Below, one piece after another: positions 18,365-26,892 of a stretch of 64,000 nucleotides of DNA. The DNA lies in the NCBI RefSeq assembly GCF_003725995.1, contig NZ_QIBX01000014.1, positions 1 through 64,000 of the forward strand. The letters are read 5' to 3'. This DNA is from Slackia equolifaciens. GTDB taxonomy: Bacteria; Actinomycetota; Coriobacteriia; Coriobacteriales; Eggerthellaceae. The notes under the pieces are model-generated. The model did not search any database, was not told the origin of the DNA, and worked only from the letters and a program-made list of their open reading frames with translations. Position numbers and translations under genes: made by a program. The first letter of the stretch is position 1; each line of letters opens with the position of its first letter.

Positions 18365-18667
18365 CTACCGTCCTCCGCTCGTCTTCGCAGTCGCCGCCTC
18401 TACGGCATTCAAATCGTATTCGCTGACCTCCCACTGCGCCAAACTCGTATCAAGTAGCCCATCGGCTCCGATTCGTAAGTCTTCCGACGCTTTCACGTAT
18501 TTGAAAGGCACGATGAGCGTAACGAAGCATTTGCTGCCGTTGATTACCCATTCATCTCCGTCCAAGACGGCGCGCGTGGTGTAGGCTTCGGCTCCGCCGT
18601 TTTTCTCCACGAACTCACGAACCATCTCGCGCACAAGTTCGCGCTGCTCGTTCATGTAAAACTCCAT
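18365..18667 (-). pseudogene. internally deleted acyl-CoA dehydrogenase remnant
   Basis: The 100-aa frame begins MEFYMNEQRELVREMVREF, which matches the start of acyl-CoA dehydrogenases such as the full-length one at 31851-33014 (MWYMNENRELIRDSAREF). It then jumps to the family's middle-domain sequence AEAYTTRAVLDGDEWVINGS-KCFVT. About 100 residues between these points, and everything after the middle domain, are missing. A perfect AAGGAGG still precedes the ATG at 18667. It cannot be an active dehydrogenase. It is interpreted as a deletion remnant that happens to remain open; expression as a small protein cannot be excluded. Confidence 0.75.
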
Positions 18668-19177
18668 CGTCTGCCTCCTTTTTCGCGGGAATATACCTTT
18701 CTGCTTGGAGTAGAGTTGCGACCGACAAGCTTGCCCAAGCAGTTGTTGCGCCACGAAGGATGATTGCCACATCGCGACGCTGGTGCCAAACTGTAGGCAG
18801 ATTGCTAGCTAGCCTCTGTCCAAAAGATATTCCGTATATACAAAGGCTTTCAACGAACGGATGAGTTTGCAGGTGAACTATTCGGATGGAAAACCATTGG
18901 TAAGCAAGGCAAAGAAATGATGCAATCCGCATAAATTACCAGGTTAGATGAATACTTTTTTGAACTTCATCGGCGTTTCGCCCCTGAGAAGCCCGGTGGT
19001 CTATTCGCACGCAATATTAAGCGTTACCATGAGCGGCAGGGGAATGGCGGCGCAGGGAGCATAAAAACAGGGACGGGGCGCAACAACTCAAGACCTCAAC
19101 ATTTCGTATTTTCGGGCAAAATCGCTCAAAAACATTTTGTGTTTTCGGGCATACGGCTATTTGAACTGGGAGGTTAC
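18668..19177. other. intergenic region with paired direct repeats
   Basis: No gene is seen in this AT-richer stretch. A 21-bp motif of the form AACATTTYGTRTTTTCGGGCA occurs twice, at 19098-19118 and 19131-19151, just upstream of the ATPase gene. It may be a regulator site. Confidence 0.5.
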
Positions 19178-20539
19178 ATGTTTAAGCGCAAAGCATACAA
19201 CAGCCTCGTCGAATGGAAACGAGTCTCAAACGGAAGCACCGCCGCCCTTGTAGAAGGTGCACGCCGCATAGGAAAAAGTACCGTAGCCGAAGCGTTTGCC
19301 CAGGCAGAGTATACCGACTACCTGCTTCTCGATTTCTCAAAAGAAAGCGCTGACGTGCGCCGCAATTTCCAAGAGAACATTGGCAACCTCGATGCTTTTT
19401 TTCGCAACCTTTTCCTGCTTAAAGGCAAAAGCCTAAAACCCAAAGAATCCGTCATCATCTTCGATGAGGTCCAACTGTTCCCTCTTGCTAGGCAAGCCAT
19501 AAAAGAACTGGTCAAAGATGGTCGTTACCACTATATTGAAACCGGCTCTCTTATCTCTATCAAGCAAAACACCAAAGACATTCTGATTCCTTCCGAGGAA
19601 TATCGAATAAAAATGTACCCCATGGACTTCGAGGAGTTTCTCTGGGCGAAAGACAACGCCGTAACCGCAGATGCGATTCGAGAAGCATTTGACCGCAAGC
19701 GTGCGTTGGGAGACGGCATCCACCGCACCATCATGAAGTCTTTTAGGGAATACATGGCGATAGGAGGCATGCCGCAAGCGGTTGCCGCATTTGTCAACGG
19801 CGCTACATTTGAGCAGATAGATTTCACTAAACGCGCTATCCTCTCACTGTATGAAGAAGATCTGCACAAGTACGGCAGCGAGCAGAATGGCAGAGTATCG
19901 GCTATGTTCAACATGGTTTCCCAGCAACTGGGAAACCCCAACATGCACTTCAAATTTGCTGCTATTGACAAAAACGCCCGATACGACCGCCTGGTAAACT
20001 CCCTTGAATTCCTAAAGGAATCCATGACGGTGAATGTATGCGAAAACGTCACTTCACCAGAGGTTTTCATGAACCTCTACGTTCAGAAGGAAAACTTCAA
20101 AATGTTCATGGCCGACACAGGGTTGCTGGTAACACAGGCCATGGGCAACCAAGGGACGGCGCAAGAATCGCTTTATAAAGCCCTTATTTTCGACAAACTG
20201 GGCACTAACCTTGGCATGGTCATGGAAAACATGGTGGCACAAATGCTCACAGCAAACGGGCACGTGCTTCATTTTCATGAATTTGAGCATGCCGCAAAAA
20301 GCGGAGACGGCATCCTTAAGCAACCCAAAAAGTACGAAATAGATTTCATACTTGTGCGGGGGAAGCATGTATGCCCTATAGAGGTCAAGTCTTCCTCTTA
20401 CAGAACACACAGATCACTGGATGCATTTTTTGAAAAATACAACGCCAAGGCAAGCGAACGCTACGTGCTTTACACAAAAGACCTGCAACGTGAGGGCGAG
20501 GTAGTGTATTTACCCCTCTATATGGCCATGTGCCTGTAA
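19178..20539 (+). CDS. AAA-type ATP-binding protein, DUF4143 family
   Basis: The 453-aa protein has Walker A EGARRIGKST (about residue 26), Walker B SVIIFDEVQLF, YIETGSLIS as sensor region, and a C-terminal DUF4143/PD-(D/E)XK-like domain with YEIDFILVRGKHVCPIEVKSS. This family is common in anaerobe genomes and is of uncertain function; some members accompany toxin-antitoxin or restriction loci. GGGAGG lies 5 nt before the ATG at 19178, so the longer frame from 19139 is not used. The base composition is AT-richer than its neighbours, suggesting acquisition. A truncated paralogue lies at 7615-8238. Confidence 0.85.
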   Translation: MFKRKAYNSLVEWKRVSNGSTAALVEGARRIGKSTVAEAFAQAEYTDYLLLDFSKESADVRRNFQENIGNLDAFFRNLFLLKGKSLKPKESVIIFDEVQLFPLARQAIKELVKDGRYHYIETGSLISIKQNTKDILIPSEEYRIKMYPMDFEEFLWAKDNAVTADAIREAFDRKRALGDGIHRTIMKSFREYMAIGGMPQAVAAFVNGATFEQIDFTKRAILSLYEEDLHKYGSEQNGRVSAMFNMVSQQLGNPNMHFKFAAIDKNARYDRLVNSLEFLKESMTVNVCENVTSPEVFMNLYVQKENFKMFMADTGLLVTQAMGNQGTAQESLYKALIFDKLGTNLGMVMENMVAQMLTANGHVLHFHEFEHAAKSGDGILKQPKKYEIDFILVRGKHVCPIEVKSSSYRTHRSLDAFFEKYNAKASERYVLYTKDLQREGEVVYLPLYMAMCL

Positions 20540-20549
20540 CGCCCCAGCG

Positions 20550-20588
20550 GCGGTTGGGTTTGCTGGGCGAAGCGCCAAATCCAACCGC
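20550..20588. terminator. hairpin between the convergent ATPase and pilT genes
   Basis: Arms GCGGTTGGGTTTG and CAAATCCAACCGC pair over 13 bp with one G-U and a 13-nt loop, in the 70-bp gap between two converging genes. A terminator role is likely from position. Confidence 0.6.
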
Positions 20589-20609
20589 TGTGCGTCGCCT
20601 GCGGGCGGG

Positions 20610-21683
20610 CTATATGCCCTCGGCTTCGAAGCGCTTGGATAGGGCTTCTTGGTGTACGGCGAATTGCAGGGCGGTTTCTTTTTCCACTCGTCCTGCACTC
20701 ACCAGGGAAAACAGGCTTTGATCCATGGTGCGCATGCCCGCCGCGCCCCCTGCTGCAATCACGCTGTCTATTTGGTGCGTCTTTTCCTCGCGAATCAGAT
20801 TGCGAATCGCGTGGTTGGCGCGCATGATCTCGAACGCGGGCACCACCGAGCCATCCACCGTAGGCACAAGCTGCTGGCTTACCACCGCCTGCAGCGACAT
20901 GGAAAGCTGAATGCGAATCTGGCGCTGTTGGCTGGGCGGGAACGCGTCCACAATACGATCAACCGTGCTCGCCGCACCCGTAGTGTGCAGCGTCGAGAAA
21001 ATGAGCTGTGCCGTTTCGGCCGCGGTGACCGCTGTGGCAATGGTGTCAGCGTCACGCATCTCTCCAAGCAGAATCACGTCGGGACTTTCGCGCATAGCGC
21101 TGCGCAGAGCCTCGGAATACGTAGCAACATCGGTGGGTACCTCGCGCTGCGTCACGATGCAACTACCGTGTCGATGCACGTACTCGATCGGGTCCTCCAT
21201 GGTGATGATGTGCCCCTGGCGTGCGTGGTTGAGGCGGTCGATGATGCATGCCAACGTGGTGGACTTGCCCGACCCCGCCGGCCCCGTGACCAGCACCAAC
21301 CCTTTCTGGAAGTCGGCGCACGACAGAACTTCCTCCGTGATTCCAAACGCCACGGGATCGGGCAGGCCGAAGGGAATCACACGAATGACCGTGGCAAGCG
21401 AGCCGCGCTGGCGGAACACGTTGGCGCGAAAACGGCCGATGCCGGGCAGCGCGAACGAGAAGTCGTCATCGTGGTTCACGTTGGAGGTGAAAACGCCGAT
21501 GTCGCGGCCGGAGGCGTCATACACCGCGCGCACGAACCGCTCGGTGTCGGCGGGCATGAGCGGCGCCTCGCCGGCGCGCACCTGACGGCCGTCGACACGA
21601 TACGTGAACGGAAGACCGGGCACCACGAATACGTCGGATGCCTTGGCATCTACCATCTGCTTCAGGATGTCCTTGAGTTCCAT
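20610..21683 (-). CDS. pilT: PilT-family type IV pilus ATPase
   Basis: PilT hexamers power pilus retraction at the cytoplasmic face of the membrane. The 357-aa protein has an N-terminal PAS-like domain (1-100), Walker A GPAGSGKS (134-141), the Asp box near ITMEDPIEYVH, Walker B VILLGEMRDADT and the His box STLHTTGAASTVDRIVD. The AIRNLIREEKTHQI region typical of PilT is present. It is the last gene of a minus-strand run that includes pilC and four small membrane or pilin-like proteins. No PilB extension ATPase is in the window. Confidence 0.92.
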   Translation of the reverse strand: MELKDILKQMVDAKASDVFVVPGLPFTYRVDGRQVRAGEAPLMPADTERFVRAVYDASGRDIGVFTSNVNHDDDFSFALPGIGRFRANVFRQRGSLATVIRVIPFGLPDPVAFGITEEVLSCADFQKGLVLVTGPAGSGKSTTLACIIDRLNHARQGHIITMEDPIEYVHRHGSCIVTQREVPTDVATYSEALRSAMRESPDVILLGEMRDADTIATAVTAAETAQLIFSTLHTTGAASTVDRIVDAFPPSQQRQIRIQLSMSLQAVVSQQLVPTVDGSVVPAFEIMRANHAIRNLIREEKTHQIDSVIAAGGAAGMRTMDQSLFSLVSAGRVEKETALQFAVHQEALSKRFEAEGI

Positions 21684-21821
21684 GGGTACTTTCTCCTTAT
21701 CGGTCGGGCGGGTATGGGTTACGGACGCGGGGTGAACGTGGTCGGGATGGGGAATCCGAGCGGCGTCTGGCGGGCGGTGGCTGGCCGGGACGCAATCGGC
21801 CGGAACGATCGGCCGGAACGA

Positions 21822-22385
21822 TTAGCCGCTTTGCCAGAGCTTGGTTTCTTCGGGTTCTTGATTCCAAGCGGTGGTCACAACCCATCGCTCGAGAGAGTAC
21901 GTAAGGTCATCACGCACAGCAAGCTCCACATCGAGCGTGCGGCCATCTTCCGTCGAGAACGTCATCCGCACGGCGGTGCCGTCCACGAACGATTCCACAG
22001 CGCACCCATCAGCAACCTGGCCTTGCGGAAGCACGGCGGAAACGGCCGACATGGCCGCATCGATATCGTAGGCAGACGCATCGCCCCGCCCATCGGCATC
22101 TGCAGCAGCCGCTTCCTGGGCAAGCACGGCATCGGCATCTGCAGCAGCCGCTTCCTGGGCAAGCGCGGCATCGGCGAGAGCGGCATCGATATCGGCAAGA
22201 GCCTGAGCCGCCGCCGCGTCGTTCACGTAGGAACTCCGCGTGAAGTCCGCCTGAGCCTGAGCCTCGGTGTGCGACGCCTGAGCCGTCGCAGCGGAAAGCA
22301 CCGCCAGCACGGCAAGCCCCAGAATAACCACGAGCGCGAACACACTCACGGGGCCAATGCGTACCGAGCCTTTCTCACGCGCCAT
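21822..22385 (-). CDS. membrane-anchored protein of the pilus operon, Ala-rich
   Basis: The 187-aa protein has a short basic N-terminus and one hydrophobic helix (about 12-38, VSVFALVVILGLAVLAVLSAA), like a pseudopilin or signal-anchored protein. An Ala/Asp-rich stretch containing two copies of a 14-aa unit (ALAQEAAAADADA-like, 42-bp direct repeat at about 22098-22175) follows, then a small C-terminal domain with CAVESFVDGTAVRMTF. AAAGGGG precedes the ATG at 22385, and the gene overlaps the preceding one by 11 bp. The family is not recognised; a minor pilin or assembly role is inferred from context. Confidence 0.75.
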   Translation of the reverse strand: MAREKGSVRIGPVSVFALVVILGLAVLAVLSAATAQASHTEAQAQADFTRSSYVNDAAAAQALADIDAALADAALAQEAAAADADAVLAQEAAAADADGRGDASAYDIDAAMSAVSAVLPQGQVADGCAVESFVDGTAVRMTFSTEDGRTLDVELAVRDDLTYSLERWVVTTAWNQEPEETKLWQSG

Positions 22386-23091
22386 GACTATCACCCCTTT
22401 CATCCGGGAAAAGGGTGGACGCCGACATCAGATAAGCGCTCACCCCTTCGGAGGAGGACGGGGAATCGACCGATGCCGAAGTGAATGAAGTGTCTCCGGA
22501 TTCCGCATCAACCTGGCCGGAATCGACGAGCGAGGCGTTGGACACCGAGGCAAAAGCCGTAGAAGCAGCACCGGACGTCGAAACGTCTGCGGCACCATCT
22601 GCACGGGCGCTCACGTAAGCGGAGGTCTTCAACTCGTAGAGCACTTCTCCATCGCGCGTTACGGTGACGGTCGCGTCGTAGAGGGCGCCGGCCTGAGTGA
22701 CGTTTCGATCGATCACGCGCGTTACCTCGCATGCGTTGGCGGCGGATGGGTCGCAAGGGGAAACCGAACCTGCTGCCACGGCGTAATACGTGGTTGAAGT
22801 TCCTTCAGCATAGGCAGCCTCGGGGTCGGCGGCAAAATCCTCGGCCCCATTGGATGCGCCGGAGGCGGCAAGGGTCACGGCGTCGGTCAGGCGGATGGCC
22901 TCGATGCCCCGCATCTGCGCGCCGGAAAACACCGCGGCGAGCACGGCGAGCGAAGCAGCGATAAACGCCACAAGCAGCATGACCTCAAGAACGAACGCAG
23001 CTCCGTGCCACGAAGAGCGCTCGCGCGACGCGCCGGTATGCGCAAAAAAATCGTCGGCAAAGGAGGTGCGGGAGAGCGACAGCCTATTCAT
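22375..23091 (-). CDS. pilin-like single-TM protein of the pilus operon
   Basis: The 238-aa protein has a basic N-terminus (about 35 aa) and a hydrophobic helix AAFVLEVMLLVAFIAASLAVLAAVF with a Glu at the fifth position of the hydrophobic stretch, as in type IV pilins. A Ser/Ala-rich extracellular domain contains two Cys (CDPSAANACEV). The start is chosen at 23091 because GGAGG lies upstream at suitable spacing and the start overlaps the end of the preceding gene (ATGATGAATAG). A prepilin peptidase site cannot be assigned firmly. It is probably a minor pilin. Confidence 0.75.
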   Translation of the reverse strand: MNRLSLSRTSFADDFFAHTGASRERSSWHGAAFVLEVMLLVAFIAASLAVLAAVFSGAQMRGIEAIRLTDAVTLAASGASNGAEDFAADPEAAYAEGTSTTYYAVAAGSVSPCDPSAANACEVTRVIDRNVTQAGALYDATVTVTRDGEVLYELKTSAYVSARADGAADVSTSGAASTAFASVSNASLVDSGQVDAESGDTSFTSASVDSPSSSEGVSAYLMSASTLFPDERGDSHGA

Positions 23092-23920
23092 CATCGGCCT
23101 CCATGGAGAATGCGCCATCTGCAGACGATCCGGCGTCCGAGGCACCGCCCCCGCAGCGCAGGGCGATGCGTGCCTCGCCGGCATCGGTCACAAGCGTGAG
23201 CAGGCCCGATGCCCCATCGTATGAGAACTCGAACGTCTTCGATTCCGCCACGCGCGTCGCGCTTGCCGGGTCGTACTCGGCGCCGGCAACCACGTATTCT
23301 TCCATAATGAATCCCTGATACGCATACAGGCGCGTTTCGAACGTGCCCGAATCCAAACGCTCCACCAACACGAGCGAAGGGCCTTCGGGACCCACGCCTT
23401 CCTCGACCGCATCGGCCGTATCGTTGGCGCGCACGGTATTCAGGAGCAGGCCCGATTCCTGACGCAAGGCCGCGGCGTCGTCACGATCCTCCGCGAGCGT
23501 GCGATAGGCATTGGTACCCAGGGCAAGCAGCCCCAGCAACGCCAACACCACCACGGCGAACAACACAAGCATGAGCGCCCGGTCAGCCGCCCGCGAGAAG
23601 CTCGATCCCCCGGAGCCCCCCGAGCCCATGCGAGAAAGAGCACGCAAATCGGCCGTTCGCATAGCTCGCGCGGCGGCCTCCTTACGAGGGTCGCTCGAAG
23701 AGCGCCCTGCGTCGTGCACGCCGAATCCGCCGTACGCGCCGTAACCCGTCGACCCAACGCCAGCCCACAACGAGCGACCCGCATGGCCTGCGTCGAATCC
23801 GTCATCAAAACCACGGCCCGACTGCTCGGCATCGGCCCAAAGCGGCGCGCCCGACATGCCGCTGCCAGCCAGCCCGTCGCCCGCACCAGTGGTCCCATAT
23901 ATGTCGCGGCGCTCGCTCAT
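23084..23920 (-). CDS. pilus-operon membrane protein, DUF4860-like
   Basis: The 278-aa protein starts with a Gly/Asp/Ser-rich cytosolic region (1-110) and a single TM helix (ALMLVLFAVVVLALLGLLALGTNAY). An extracellular domain follows, with LNTVRANDTADAVE, a beta-rich segment LYAYQGFIMEEYVVAG and DAGEARIALRCGGG. The pattern after the helix resembles DUF4860, a family found with type II/IV secretion genes; this is from memory and not verified. It overlaps the preceding gene by 4 bp and the following one by 8 bp, so translational coupling is likely. Confidence 0.7.
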   Translation of the reverse strand: MSERRDIYGTTGAGDGLAGSGMSGAPLWADAEQSGRGFDDGFDAGHAGRSLWAGVGSTGYGAYGGFGVHDAGRSSSDPRKEAAARAMRTADLRALSRMGSGGSGGSSFSRAADRALMLVLFAVVVLALLGLLALGTNAYRTLAEDRDDAAALRQESGLLLNTVRANDTADAVEEGVGPEGPSLVLVERLDSGTFETRLYAYQGFIMEEYVVAGAEYDPASATRVAESKTFEFSYDGASGLLTLVTDAGEARIALRCGGGASDAGSSADGAFSMEADDE

Positions 23921-24243
23921 CGTGGCACCACCGTTACCGTGGGCATCACGTTCGACGCGAACGCCTCGTACGTAATGATGTAGTCGTCATGATTCACCGT
24001 CACGCCGTAGTGGCTTTCCAGGTATGAAAGTGTAGCCGGATACGACCCCTCGATGGCGGCGCACTGCACAGCGGCGTCAAGGATGACCTGTCTCATGGAT
24101 TCGGCGCCCTGTTCGCGCAGGTCAGTCGATATCGATGCCCACGCAAACCAAGCGATAACCGCTGCAACCGCCACGGCAACAACCGCCGCAATAAAGCGCC
24201 GGCGCCGCGTGCGAGAGTCGGTTTGTTCGTAAAGGCCGCGCAT
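23917..24243 (-). CDS. small single-TM protein of the pilus operon
   Basis: The 108-aa protein has a basic N-terminus (SRTRRRRF), one TM helix (about 17-37, IAAVVAVAVAAVIAWFAWASI) and an extracellular part with QVILDAAVQCAAIEGSYPATLSYLESHYGVTVN. The last segment resembles the post-helix part of pilin-like or DUF-type prepilins, where short lengths are typical. It starts 4 bp after pilC and overlaps the next gene by ATGA. The specific function is unknown. Confidence 0.72.
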   Translation of the reverse strand: MRGLYEQTDSRTRRRRFIAAVVAVAVAAVIAWFAWASISTDLREQGAESMRQVILDAAVQCAAIEGSYPATLSYLESHYGVTVNHDDYIITYEAFASNVMPTVTVVPR

Positions 24244-24246
24244 GAT

Positions 24247-25392
24247 CTACCCTATTGCGCCCATGATTCCAATGAGCGGCAGCATAACCGCCACCAACGT
24301 CGCGCCCACGCTTATGGTGAGAAACGCCGCCAGCGCCGGCTCTACGCCGTCGATCAAATCGTCCATTCGCGCAACCGCATCCTCGAAAAACGCGTCGGAC
24401 AGGCGCTGCAGCACGTCCTCAACCGAACCGCTACGCGAACCTACCATGAGCATGCGCGCGTAGATGGGGTCGAACACTTCGTTGTCATACACTGCCTGCG
24501 AAAGGCTTTTGGGGTCATTCGCGCTGGTCATATCAGCAAGCGCCCGATCGAGTCGCGCACGCAGCAAAGGATGTTCCACCGCCGCGGTCGAGCGCTCCAT
24601 AGCGCTGTTGGTGTCAAATCCAGCTGAGATATACGTGGCGAGCTGCGAGGTGAAGCGCGAAAGCCCCAGACGATACATGGCGTCGCGCGTGAACGGCAGG
24701 CGCGAGAACGCAGCCACCACACGGCCGCGACCCGACCCGCGGCTGACCACGGCAATCGCAATGGCAACCAGCGTGACCAGGGCCATTACCGCAAACGCCA
24801 CCCAGCCGATGACCACCGACACGTTCACGTAGGCGAACGCACCCGCCGTCACGCTGCCGGACAGGTTCTCGTACACGTCGATGAAAACGGGCAGGATGAC
24901 CACCACGGTGAACGCCAGGATCACGGTCATGACCGCAAGCAGAGCCGCGGGGTATACGATGCCGCTGCGCATCTTGGTGAACAGGCGCTCCTCCTCGCCA
25001 TACTGCACGGCAAGGCTGCGCAGCACGTTTTCCAGGCGGCCGGATTCCTCGCCCGAAGCCACCATGAACACTGCGCGCTCGGGGAAACAGCCCGCCTCAC
25101 GCAGGGCACGCGAGAGCGAGTGTCCGCCGATAAGCGATCGATACACCTGGTCGCACGCGTGCTTGAACGGCCCGGGCTTCATGTTTTCGCCCAGAAGTCC
25201 CACGGCCTCGTCGGTCTGTATGCCGGCGGCGAGCATCATGGCCACGCCTTCGCAGAATGCGCTCACGGCACCGCTTTCGAGCGGCTTGACCGCCGGAAGG
25301 CTCTCCGCCTCGTGGCTCGTGCCGCGCTTCTCGGTATTCGTCATGGCGCCGTCGAGCATCTCAACGTCAACCGGCGTTTTCGCTGCTGCCAT
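24247..25392 (-). CDS. pilC: PilC/GspF-family inner-membrane platform protein
   Basis: The 381-aa protein has two GspF domains. The first (about 45-165) contains GGHSLSRALREAG and ASGEESGRLENVL; the second (about 250-370) contains the parallel motifs SLSQAVYDNEVFDP and VGSRSGSVEDVLQRLSDAF. Three TM helices are at about 145-168, 187-210 and 355-378. It anchors the pilus assembly ATPase. The ATG at 25392 has AGAGG upstream; a GTG two codons earlier is possible. It is the first clear pilus gene of the run. Confidence 0.9.
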   Translation of the reverse strand: MAAAKTPVDVEMLDGAMTNTEKRGTSHEAESLPAVKPLESGAVSAFCEGVAMMLAAGIQTDEAVGLLGENMKPGPFKHACDQVYRSLIGGHSLSRALREAGCFPERAVFMVASGEESGRLENVLRSLAVQYGEEERLFTKMRSGIVYPAALLAVMTVILAFTVVVILPVFIDVYENLSGSVTAGAFAYVNVSVVIGWVAFAVMALVTLVAIAIAVVSRGSGRGRVVAAFSRLPFTRDAMYRLGLSRFTSQLATYISAGFDTNSAMERSTAAVEHPLLRARLDRALADMTSANDPKSLSQAVYDNEVFDPIYARMLMVGSRSGSVEDVLQRLSDAFFEDAVARMDDLIDGVEPALAAFLTISVGATLVAVMLPLIGIMGAIG

Positions 25393-25461
25393 GGGCACCT
25401 CTCTTTCTTCACTCCCGTGCCTTATCGCGCACGCTTTTGGCGCATGCGCGAAGCCACGTCG

Positions 25462-26520
25462 CTAGTATACATAACGGTCCTCGTAGGAGGACCCATCCCC
25501 CACCGTGTCAAGCGCGCCGGACGCCGCGAACGTCAAATCGACCCGTGTCCACGTGTCGGAATCGACCGAAATCTCAATGGTGTGCCAGCTGCCGTTTATA
25601 TACACCATGTTCCACGCATGGTAGATGCCATCGGGCGAAACGTATCCCGTGATTATCTTGGTGGGAATACCTAAACTGCGCAGCATCGCGCCCGCGAGCG
25701 ACGCGTAATCGAAGCAGATGCCCTTGCCGGATGCGAGGGTTTCGTCGGGATTTGGCACATAGCCGGTTTGGGTTGCGAGCTCCGCAGCTTTATCGCTGTC
25801 GTACGTCACGTTGGACACTATGTAGGAATACACGACGCGCAGCACATCGCCTTCATTGGCAGCGCCCGCGGCAAGCTCGGCGGCCTTTTTGACCGCGGCG
25901 CTCGAGGCGTCATAAGAGCAAAAGAAGCTGGGGCGGATAAAGGGCTCGAATTCGGACTCGAGCTTGACCTGGGCGGATGTTGAGAATAGCTCCACGTATT
26001 TGTCGCCCGAGGTGTTCTGCATCACGCGAAAAGTATAGGAGCCGTCGCCCATGTTGAGGGGACACACGATGGGGGTTCCGTCCTGCGGCAAATCGTAGTT
26101 GTAGGCCGCATCGCCGCATGCCACCTGGAATTTCAGCCGGCTGTCGGACGTGCCTACGGCACACACATAGCCCTGCGAAAGCGACGAGGTATCAACCCCC
26201 GCTTCCGGCGTGCCCTCCAGGCCATCGGGGTTGTATGGGGAAAGCACGATAGACGATGGCGCGCTCCATGCGGGGCCGCTCGTTTCGCCTTCGTCAGCAA
26301 GCGCCACGTTGCCGCCTGCACCCGAACCGCCGGCCCCACCGGACCCCGAAGCATCACCCGAACCGGATGCGTCAGCACCCACCCCTTCGTTCGAGCCGCC
26401 CGAACAACCGGAGAGCAGGAATACGCACGCAATCAGGGCGGCCGCCACAAAGGCTAAAACAAACGAGTCCAGCCGAACTTCGACTGCAGCTCGATTCGTT
26501 TTCGCGCTCGATGCGTACAC
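25462..26520 (-). CDS. transglutaminase-like lipoprotein
   Basis: The 352-aa protein has a signal peptide with lipobox LLSGC (about residues 35-39), a Gly/Ser/Ala-rich linker, and a C-terminal transglutaminase/protease core. The Cys is in ASGKGICFDYASLAGAMLRS, the His in GIYHAWNMVYINGSWHTIE, and the Asp in DLTF. It is thus an exported cysteine protease or transamidase fold anchored in the membrane. The start is a GTG with AGAGG upstream. It lies 69 bp before pilC on the same strand, so it may be cotranscribed with the pilus genes and act on pilus or wall components; that is inference. Confidence 0.82.
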   Translation of the reverse strand: MYASSAKTNRAAVEVRLDSFVLAFVAAALIACVFLLSGCSGGSNEGVGADASGSGDASGSGGAGGSGAGGNVALADEGETSGPAWSAPSSIVLSPYNPDGLEGTPEAGVDTSSLSQGYVCAVGTSDSRLKFQVACGDAAYNYDLPQDGTPIVCPLNMGDGSYTFRVMQNTSGDKYVELFSTSAQVKLESEFEPFIRPSFFCSYDASSAAVKKAAELAAGAANEGDVLRVVYSYIVSNVTYDSDKAAELATQTGYVPNPDETLASGKGICFDYASLAGAMLRSLGIPTKIITGYVSPDGIYHAWNMVYINGSWHTIEISVDSDTWTRVDLTFAASGALDTVGDGSSYEDRYVY

Positions 26521-26536
26521 GAGGCCTCTCTCCCTA

Positions 26537-26566
26537 CAAAACAGGCCACCGAAACTCGATGGCCTG
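26537..26566 (-). terminator. intrinsic terminator after tRNA-Arg(CCU)
   Basis: On the minus strand CAGGCCA and TGGCCTG form a 7-bp stem followed by TTTTG. It lies just 3' of the tRNA and only about 17 bp before the transglutaminase start codon. Confidence 0.75.
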
Positions 26567-26576
26567 CGATAATCGA

Positions 26577-26652
26577 TGGTGCCCCCGGGCCGATTCGAAC
26601 GGCCGACACCCGCTTTAGGAGAGCGGTGCTCTATCCCCTGAGCTACGGAGGC
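26577..26652 (-). tRNA. tRNA-Arg (anticodon CCU)
   Basis: The minus-strand sequence folds as a cloverleaf. Acceptor GCCTCCG pairs with CGGGGGC, the anticodon stem CCGCT/AGCGG holds the loop CTCCTAA with anticodon CCT, and the T-loop is GTTCGAATC. A genomic CCA is present. It decodes AGG. Confidence 0.95.
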
Positions 26653-26892
26653 ATCGCAACTGGGCTATTGTACCATTCCATACGCCGCAAAGCGGAACAA
26701 TGTTCGCGCGGCACAACTTCACGTCATTCTTCGCCGCGCGGCGTGTTCCCCGGGCGGCGGGCTCGTACATTGCGAGAACAGCGATGCCAGCTTGTGGCGC
26801 GGATGGATTTCGCCCGCATGCCTGGCGCGTCGCAAAGGCGAGCGCACAGCGATCTTCGTCACGCCGTGCGCATCGCGCAAACAACGCTCCGC

